A DNA stretch of 64,000 nucleotides from Apium graveolens (lineage: Eukaryota > Streptophyta > Magnoliopsida > Apiales > Apiaceae), in the NCBI RefSeq assembly GCF_009905375.1, contig NC_133656.1:237544396-237608395 (forward strand). Reading direction: 5' to 3'. Below, one piece after another: positions 56,581 to 64,000 of the stretch; the first letter of the stretch is position 1; the number at the start of each line of letters is the position of its first letter. A program made the position numbers and the translations under genes. The notes below the pieces were generated by a model. It did not search any database. It was not told the origin of the DNA and saw nothing but the letters and a program-made list of their open reading frames with translations.

Positions 56581-56929
56581 GTTCCACTCGATTTTTTTTA
56601 ATTATTTTTTCACTTTTTGATCGCATTGTTGTATAGAAATACTGTAATAATATCTGTTTATTCTGTGTTAAATATTTTGTACATTGTGTTGTGCATTTTT
56701 GTAGTGGTCGATTTAGATCTGTTTAGACTTGTGGTTGTGTGTACGATGAGTCTGGTTCGGTTTGGCTCGGTTCGGATAAAATCAAAATCAGAATTATATA
56801 TAGCTGTTTTAGCTAGGGTTTGTTGTTTTATTCGGTTTATAAATATGTATGAAAAGATTAATAATAATGTTTGAGGTTTTTTTAATTATGTAGGTAGAAC
56901 AAAGAATTATACATGCTTTTTTAGATAAT

Positions 56930-57540
56930 CGATAATTGAGGTAGAGTTGGAAAGTTAATCGATAATTGTTGTCATGTGTATTTGGGGTAATTTTTCGGAA
57001 ATAGGCTTAATTTCGTCTATATGTGATTCAGCGTAAATGTAGCATGAACTTCATTCTGTATGCAATTTGACAGTTTTTGTTTCAGCTGCTTTAGTTGTTG
57101 TCGGATATTAACATTGTTACGGCTGTAATGCTAATTTGTTCCTTTCGCTTGCTACTAATATGGCTGCCTGAGTAGAAAGATAGATGACATAGGAAAAGAG
57201 TAAATTGAGGTACAGTTGGAAAGTTAATCGATAATTGTTGTCATGTGTATTTGGGGTAATTTTTCGTAAATAGACTTAATTTCGTCTGTCATGTGTATTT
57301 GGGGTAATTTTTCCGTAAATAGGCTTAATTTCGTCTATATGTGATTCAGCGTAGATGTTAGACGGCTAGCATGAACTTCACTCTGTATGCAATTTGACAG
57401 TTTTTGTTTCAGCTGCTTTAGTTGTTGTCGGATGTTAACATTGTTACGGCTTTAATGATAATTTGTTCCTTTCGCTTGCTACTAATATGACTGTCTGAGT
57501 AGAAAGATAGATGACATATGAAAATATTCGGTGTAGATTT
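56930..57540. repeat. Tandem duplication within intron 1
   Basis: Words such as TTAATCGATAATTGTTGTCATG, GGGGTAATTTTTCG, AATTTGACAGTTTTTG and TGTCGGAT(A/G)TTAACATTG occur twice, in 56950-57190 and in 57225-57520. The second block has an extra short copy near 57287. Purely intronic. Confidence 0.8.
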
Positions 57541-57643
57541 GCTTAATGCGTGTTAGTTTTTTTTATATTTTTTTCCTTTGGTTTTTCAGTTATGGATTAT
57601 GATGAAATTAAAATGTATCTGATCTTTTACCTTTTTAACTCAG

Positions 57644-58820
57644 CGGTGGACCTCAATCACAAATGCCGAAAGTGACACCCTGCCTTACGGAAGATCTGGT
57701 TTCTGAAATCTTATGTCGCCTTCCGGTTAAGACTCTGTTGCAATATAGATGTGTATCCAAACCATGGTGTTCTCTTATTGATAGTCCACGTTTTGTTAAA
57801 ACACATCTTAAGAGATCCATTGAGTGCAACACTAATACCGGTCTGATAATTAGAGGCGACAATTTTCACTTGGTGGATTTCGATTCTTTAGAAAATACCA
57901 CTCCTGTTGAAATTGACGAGCCACTGAAGACAAGTCTCTACGGATGCTCAATTGTGAGTTCTATTGATGGCTTGCACTGCTTGTTCAACCCAAAGCCAGA
58001 CATTTTCATATGGAACCCGGCAACCAGGAAGTACAGACACTTACCTACCTTACCAGCTGATTTTCATCGTCCTTTCGGATTTGGCGGGTCATCTCTTTGT
58101 GGCTTTGGCTATGATGTTGTTACTGATGACTACAAAGTTATGAGAATTCAGACCGATGACAGGGGGACGGCAGGCTCGAAGGTCATAGTTTATGGTCTAA
58201 AAACTCACTCGTGGAAGCGACTTAAAAATATTCCTTATCAATTTCAGTATTTCGGTGTATGGGGTATGTTTATGGGTGGGTCTTTGCACTGGATTACAAT
58301 TAAGGGTCAGGGATACCCATCAATTCTTGCAGTTGATCTTGGGGTTGAAAATCAGAGGGAGCTTCCACTGCCTAAACTTCGGACTAAGAATGTCAATCTA
58401 CTGAGTATAATTACATTTGAAAAATCCCTTTGCATACTTGAATACCTACTTGGTGTTGGTATGAATGTATGGGTGATGAAAGATTATGGGGTGGGAAATT
58501 CTTGGTGCAAGCTATTTTCTGTTGAACAACGAAAAGTAATTGGATCTTTTGTTTCTATCACACCTCTTGCTTATTCAAAGAGTCGCAAGGATATTCTGTG
58601 CGAAGTAGACAACGGGAAGGTGATGTGGTATAACCCTGAAAGGAAGAAAGCTAGGGCCGCGAAGATTGCAAATTTACCTAGTATGTTTGATTTGGAAGTT
58701 TACACTGAGAGCCTTGTCCAACTCGACTATAACATGAGTTCTATTGGGAAGCAGCTGCCGAGGAAGCAACCACAAGAGAAGAAAGTACAGCAGCAAAAGA
58801 AAAATAAGGATGAGAGGTAA
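57644..58820 (+). CDS. F-box/FBA protein, large exon 2a
   Basis: After the acceptor TTTTTAACTCAG the frame is open for 391 codons. The F-box is near the start (LTEDLVSEILCRLPVKTLLQ, RCVSKPWCSLIDSPRFVKTH), the SKP1-binding part of an SCF E3 ligase substrate receptor. The FBA region follows: IFIWNPATRKYRHLPTLP, CGFGYDVVTDDYKVMRIQ, GLKTHSWKRLKNIPYQF, GGSLHWITIKG and WVMKDYGVGNSWCKLFS. It ends in a basic Gln/Lys-rich tail (KQPQEKKVQQQKKNKDER) likely to be disordered and perhaps a nuclear signal. TAA at 58818-58820 overlaps the donor AG/GTAAGC at 58816/58817. Exon length without the stop is a multiple of three with the same phase at both sides. No exon 3 was found directly behind it. The target protein is unknown. 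Confidence 0.9.
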
Positions 58821-59695
58821 GCAAATTATTTATGCATCTTCTCTAGTTTTATTTAACTATGTACCAAGGTGATGATGTGTTGGATCTTCATTTCTCTCTT
58901 GTGAATTACTTGTGGATTTGTGGGATCTTTATTGCTTGAATAGCCTAGAAATATTATGATGTTCAAGGTAGCTGAAATTATGGCTGTGGATGTTTTCCTC
59001 TTTATTTCACGTTATAATTACACTCTTGTATAGTTCGAAAGATCTGTAATTTCTGTTTTGTTTGTGTTTAACATTTTAGATTAACATTTGCGCATTTTCT
59101 TCATTGGTTGATGTAAATTTTGTAGTTGTGTGTACCAATCACTTCATGTATATGCAAGTTCTTTACCCAGGGTTTTGTGTATTTTTTATTTCATAAATAT
59201 ACATATAAAAAATGAATAATAATTTTTTTTTTGAATAACTTTGATGCTGATGCATCAGAAAATTATAATCTGGCATGAATAGACCCTTCCGCCTACGTCC
59301 CAATATGTGCATATAATCTGGCATGAATAGATAGACTAAATGGATAGTTGTTTCCATGTACATGGTCCTGCCCTTAATGTTTTTCGTAAAGACGGTAATT
59401 TAATATACATGATCCAGAGTAGATGCTCGAGGCTTAGCACGGACTCTATATACTGTTTGTGTTTCAGCTGCTTCAGTTATTGGATGTTAACATTTTTAGG
59501 GCTGTAATACTAATTTATATATTGTCTTACTACTAATTGGCTGCCTGATTATAAGGAGGGATGCATGTAAGAATAAAATGTGTTAGTTGGTTAAATTATA
59601 TATTGTCTTACTACTAATTGGCTAACTGATTTGGTTCTCTATAGTGGATTATGATGATATTAAAATGTATCTGATGTTTTACCTGTTCAACTTAG

Positions 59696-60869
59696 CGAGG
59701 GACCTCAATCACAAATGCACAAGGTGACCCCCTACCTCACAGAACATCTGGTTTCTGAAATCTTGTCTCGCCTTCCGGTTAAGACTTTGTTGCAATATAG
59801 ATGTGTATCCAAGCTGTGGTGTTCTCTTATTGATAGTCCACGTTTTGTCAAAACACATCTTAAGAGATCCATTGAGTGCGACAGCAATACTGGTCTTATT
59901 ATCAGAGACGTTAATTTCTACTTGGTAGATTTTGATTCTCTAGAACATACCACTCCTGTTAAAATTGATGAGCCACAGAAGACTCGTCTCTTTGGTTGTT
60001 CAGTTGTAAGTTCTATAAATGGCTTACAATGCTTGTTCAACCCAAAGCCAGACTTTTTTATATGGAACCCGGCTACCAGAAAGTACAGACACCTACCTAC
60101 TTTACCAACTGATTTTAATCATCATTTCGGTTTTGTGGGGTCTTCTCTTTGTGGCTTTGGGTATGATGTTGCTAATGATGACTACAAGGTTATGAGGATT
60201 CAGATTGATGATAGTGGTTCGGCAGGCTCGAAGGTCATAGTGTATAGTCTTAAAGCTCACTCATGGAAACGACTTAAAAATCTTCCTTACCAATTTCAGC
60301 ATTACGGCGTATGGGGTATGTTTATGGGTGGATCTTTGCACTGGATTACAGTTAAGAGTCAGGGATGCCCATCAATTCTTGCAGTTGATCTTGGGGTTGA
60401 AAATCATAGGGAGCTTCAACTGCCTAAACTTCAGACTAAGAATGCCAATCAACTGTGTATAATCACATTTGAAAAATCCCTTTGCATACTTGAATACCTA
60501 CTTGGTGTCCGTATGAATGTATGGGTGATGAAAGATTATGGGGTCGGAAACTCTTGGAGCAAGCTATTTTCAGTGGAACAACCAAAAGTAATTGGATCTT
60601 TCGTGTCTATCACGCCTCTTGCTTATTCAAAGAGTCGTAAGGATATTCTGTGTGAAGTAGACAACAAGAAGGTGATTTGGTATAACCCTAAAACTAAGAA
60701 AGCGAGGACAGCAAAGATTGCAAATTTACCTATTATATTTGATTTGGAAGTTTACACCCAGAGTCTTGTTCCACTCGACTACAACACGAGTTCTGAAGGG
60801 AAGCAGCTGCAGAAGCAGCCACAAGAGAAGAAAGTACAGCAGCAAAACAAAAAGAAGGATGAGAAGTAG
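59696..60869 (+). CDS. F-box/FBA protein, large exon 2b
   Basis: Tandem duplicate of exon 2a, about 85-90% similar in protein: LTEHLVSEILSRLPVKTLLQ, CVSKLWCSLIDSPRF (Pro to Leu in the KPWC motif), FIWNPATRKYRHLPTLP, CGFGYDVANDDYKVMRIQ, GGSLHWITVKS and VWVMKDYGVGNSW. The acceptor is TTCAACTTAG at 59695. The donor at 60865/60866 reads GAGAA/GTAGGC, and TAG at 60867-60869 stops an unspliced product. No first exon lies between exon 2a and this exon. Intron-1 homology begins near 59025, so the duplicated unit runs from intron 1 to intron 2. Transcription probably depends on the exon at 56522. Confidence 0.9.
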
Positions 60870-61003
60870 GCAATTCTCCTATGCATCTTATCTATCTTTT
60901 AACTGTATTCATTTCTCACTTGCAAATTAGTAGGGTGATCATTATTGCATGACTAGCTGAGAAGTATCACGATGCCAACTGAAATGGTTATTGATGTCTG
61001 CAG

Positions 61004-61043
61004 GGACAAATTCCTTTCTAAGGGATTCAAGCTGGTGTTATAG
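61004..61043 (+). CDS. F-box locus, exon 3 (C-terminal mini-exon)
   Basis: After the acceptor GATGTCTGCAG the bases join in phase to exon 2b (...DEKDKFLSKGFKLVL, then TAG) or to exon 2a (...DERDKFLSKGF...). The peptide is nearly identical to the one encoded at 19168-19207. Basic and hydrophobic residues alternate; no domain is known to me. Confidence 0.7.
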
Positions 61044-63120
61044 AGCGATTAGGAAGTTAAAAAATAAAGGTGCTATAGTTTGTTTACCGTCCTGTGGATT
61101 CTTTTAATACTCGAAGTGAAACTATATTTTGTTGATACTTATTACATATCAGTCTTAGTTGACAGTTTGAAAATTGTTGCAGGTCATGGTTTTTAAAGAT
61201 GTTGGTGGAGCCTGGAACTATCCGTCTTATATTACAAATGTTCTTCATGAGCTATTAGGCAAATGTAATATGTACCTATGTTGATTTACTGCAATATGGT
61301 AAGATTGATTTCTCATTGCTCGTTGTGCTCCGGAAGCTTTTCTTTAGTTTGAAATATTTCCGGAAATGTTTTGAATTTCTCACGCTAAAAGCAGTGATAT
61401 CGGATGTTTTTGCATTGTGTTACTACATCTTCTCCTGACATGGTGCCCTCCTCTGTAGCTGCAACCACCATTCCTCCATTAGTATATAAATCGCAGTACC
61501 TAATGTATACGTCGAGCATTGTACTAGTTAATTGTCTGTTAATTGGCGGTGCCATCTCCTTCAGTCCCCTCCATCAATTCCGACATCCTCTCTTCCACTT
61601 TCTTACCACCTAATTTCAAACACTCCTTTGTCTTTTGCCTTATAAACACTCTGTTTTCTGCACTTTGTAATAATAACGATCCCCGCGAAATACAGAAGGC
61701 AAAGGAGCACTTTATTAAAAGATATAATTAACGCCGTTGAATATATTGTTGAGGGGCATCATTATTACAAGAGCAATACTGCAGTCTGCAGCAGCACAAG
61801 AACAATTAGTAGGGGCTGTTTATGAACAAAATATGTATGATGCCAATGAGAGCCTATAACCCTTCTTATATAGACTATGAGTAGTAGTAACTTGTAATCC
61901 CAATTAAAATTAGGATTACTGAGGTGTATTCATTTCAGATTTTAAAAGATTTTTAATTTTAATATATAATCTATGAATTTTAAAAGATTTTCGTTACTTT
62001 TAATTATTCGCGGATTTTGATGGAGTTGATCCAAAATTTTTGTAAAATCTTGCAGATTTCGTGGAGTTTTTCAGAAATCCATCAAAATCTTATGTATTTT
62101 AAAGAGATTTCAAAATATTGAAAATGTATTAGCAAATCCATCAAAATTCAAAACTGTTTAAACCGAAAAATGTGGTCTGGAACTTCGTGTCGGGTTTGAA
62201 CTAAAAAATCAAAACCGAAATATTTGGACTGGAACAAATAATTATGCCAAGCTAGTCGGTCCTAAATATCAAAATTAAATATTAAAAATTATTTTGAAAT
62301 AACTTATTCAATATACTTTCGATTTTCGATAATACCACTTAAATATCACTACCTAGACCGAGGGGGTTATACCGTACACAGCCTTACTCTCGTTTCGAAA
62401 AATAAAGAGACTTTTTTCTCCTTTTTTCTCAAAAGACTCTCATATATGCACGCATAAGTGCTCTAGATACAAATAAATATATAATGATAGATAGTAATCA
62501 ATCACTCTAAATTAATTGTCAACAACATTTTTTACCCAATTTGACATTTATCCTTAACATTTTTCTTCAAAATATTATTGATTATTTTTAATTTTCAAAA
62601 TTTAAAAATTTGTTCAAGAATATATTATCGTATTAAATTTACCCAATAAAAGAATTTGTTTACCAGATAATAAAATATACATACAAATAAAATAAATAAA
62701 TCATTGCATAATAGTCAATAGATAAACGGAAAGCTATTACTATATTACAAAATTATATGAAGACTTTCCGACAATAATTAATGGTGTACGAACAAATCTA
62801 GGAAAACATTACCGTAAGAAGACAACCCATATGGAATCCGAGAAAATAGAGCGAGTAAATCTAGAGAGAGAGAATGAGAAGATCTAATTTCTAATTCACA
62901 CTACTAGTGAGAAATAAGTGATTTTTATTTTCTTTTCTTGATTTTCTTGATTTGTTCACTTGGTTTCTTCTTATCTCTTGCCCAAAATTTCAGGAAAAGA
63001 TTGATCTTTCTTACATATTCTTGATTCTTGACACAGTCAACTGGTTGTGTTCTTATCTCTTACCCTAAGTTTTCGTAAAGGAATTATCTTTGTTATATGT
63101 TCTTGATTTTCTTGAGTCTT
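61044..63120. other. Intergenic stretch between F-box locus and kinase
   Basis: 61044-61300 is probably 3' UTR/flank of the F-box locus. 61540-61735 contains a short frame without features. 61925-62160 repeats ATTTTAAAAGATTTT, TCCATCAAAATC and AAATCCATCAAAATTC words in both orientations and may be a MITE without clear ends. 62350-62410 has ACCGAGGGGGTTATACCG, resembling a SINE tail. 62820 onward is the start of the kinase 5' region. Confidence 0.5.
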
Positions 63121-63129
63121 TCGTCAAGT

Positions 63130-63283
63130 TTCTTGCTTTACAGTGAGAGAGATTGGGAGAGAGTGGGAGAGACAGGGAGATTGAGAGAGAGAGATTGGGA
63201 GAGTGAGGGAGAGAGGAAGGGAGGGAGGGAGAGAGAGAGAGATATTGAGAGAGGGAGGGAGAGAGAGAGAGATTGAGAGAGAG
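63130..63283 (+). promoter_or_regulatory. GA-rich 5' leader of the kinase gene
   Basis: Almost continuous (GA)n/GGGA repeats end immediately before the ATG. Such tracts in plant promoters and 5' UTRs are binding sites for BPC/GAGA factors. The frame reads through the tract from a GTG at 63203, but there is no upstream ATG in frame, so it is leader. 62930-63120 contains repeated CTTGATTTTCTTGA and CTTATCTCTT words. Confidence 0.6.
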
Positions 63284-63854
63284 ATGTCTTCATCAACTCC
63301 AAATCCATCAGGAGAGATGAAAAACCCAATGCCTCAAAAACTTAACTTTTGGGTACTTCCTTATAGGACCCAAATGCTTCAAAAGCTGTATACTATTGGG
63401 AAAAAATTAGGGCAAGGTCAATTTGGGACAACCCATTTGTGTACTGAGAAAGCTACTGGTACCCTTTATGCTTGCAAGACAATACCTAAGAAAAAGTTGA
63501 TTTGTAAAGAGGATTATGAGGATGTTTGGAGAGAGATTCAAATAATGCACCATTTATCGGAACATCCAAACGTGGTCTTAATTAAAGGCACATATGAAGA
63601 TCCTCTTTTTGTTCACATTGTTATGGAGTTGTGTGCTGGTGGTGAGCTTTTCGATAGGATTGTGATGAAGGGTCAGTATAGTGAGAGAGAAGCTGCTAAG
63701 CTTTTGAAAACTATTGTTGGGGTTGTTGAAGCTTGTCATTCTTTAGGGGTTATGCATAGGGATTTGAAGCCTGAGAATTTCTTGTTTTTAAGTACTGATG
63801 AGGATGCTGCTCTAAAAGCTACTGATTTTGGCTTGTCTGTTTTCTATAAGCCAG
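63284..63854 (+). CDS. Calcium-dependent protein kinase (CDPK), first exon
   Basis: A Ser/Thr kinase N-terminal half of 190 complete codons, cut by a splice donor (CCAG/GTTAGA at 63854/63855) in the codon for Gly191. Motifs: Gly-rich loop GQGQFGTT (43-50), catalytic Lys65 in YACKTI, Glu in the C-helix (EIQIMHHL), hinge [12 protein letters not shown], catalytic loop HRDLKPEN (158-165) and DFG (181-183). The [23 protein letters not shown] and SEREAAKLL signatures are those of plant CDPKs. These carry a junction and four EF hands downstream (outside the window) and respond to calcium. The short N-terminus starts MSSS, not MG, so no N-myristoylation site is present. The subgroup cannot be decided from this exon. 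Confidence 0.93.
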
Positions 63855-64000
63855 GTTAGAAAATCGGTTACCTTATATGTATATAGTCTTTTAACAACAA
63901 TAGCTTGATTTTAATTCATAATTTTGATTGTTGACTGGCTTGGTGTGTTGAAGTTATATTTTTCCCCTATATACAAATATGTGCATTGTGAGCTAATTGG
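63855..64000 (+). other. CDPK intron 1, partial
   Basis: Begins GTTAGAAAATCGG and is T-rich; it runs past the window end. An in-frame TAG lies at 63857-63859, so an unspliced product would stop here. Confidence 0.75.

Noticed and set aside
61404..61731. Frames of 62-69 codons downstream of the F-box locus
   Set aside because: No family features, no conserved start, AT-rich flank; more likely untranslated or intergenic.

Overview
This is a nuclear segment of an AT-rich eudicot plant genome. Evidence for a plant: F-box/FBA genes split by introns, a plant-type calcium-dependent protein kinase (CDPK) exon, LTR retrotransposons primed by initiator tRNA-Met (TGGTATCAGAGC), and many plant MITEs, Helitrons and SINE-like repeats. 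No marker fixes the species.

Layout. 1-5559 is a decayed minus-strand Ty1/copia element. 5.6-17.1 kb is intergenic: two copies of a segment holding an orphan first exon of the local F-box family (about 5.6-7.0 and 11.3-13.35 kb), a Helitron, SINE-like copies, Stowaway MITEs and a small Mutator-type element inside another inverted-repeat element. 17.1-19.2 kb is F-box gene 1 (three exons, one frameshift). 19.2-22.8 kb holds a fibrillarin fragment, MITEs, a foldback repeat and segmental duplications. 22808-31860 is the most unusual region: four 266-bp LTRs alternating with three internal domains, the whole array bounded by one GATAC target duplication. Each internal domain carries one long reading frame with no pol genes. 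It fuses an unrecognised gag-position protein to a captured piece of the CCR4-NOT scaffold NOT1. Copy 1 is open for 883 codons; copies 2 and 3 are broken. 32367-37130 is a copia element with near-identical LTRs, inserted at a fibrillarin pseudogene. 38.8-43.4 kb is a copia fossil split by a hAT-like element with an 11-unit minisatellite, a Stowaway, a full-length inverted-repeat Mutator-like element and a small MITE. 43.4-48.8 kb is mostly small elements, including a minus-strand Helitron. 48.9-55.3 kb is an F-box fragment interrupted by a copia element, which is itself interrupted by a TRIM. 56.5-61.0 kb is an F-box locus that reads best as exon 1, two tandem copies of the large exon 2, and one exon 3. 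63284-63854 is the first coding exon of a CDPK that runs off the window.

Host genes. The F-box copies share a small first exon (MSK start), a symmetric large exon carrying the F-box and FBA domains, and a 13-residue last exon reached by a donor that overlaps an in-frame stop. F-box proteins of this type are substrate receptors of SCF ubiquitin ligases. The CDPK is an unrelated calcium-signalling kinase. The rest is mobile or repetitive DNA.

Limits. All coordinates were read by eye. Splice sites, target duplications and family names are inferred from sequence pattern and remembered family features; no alignment or database search was run.
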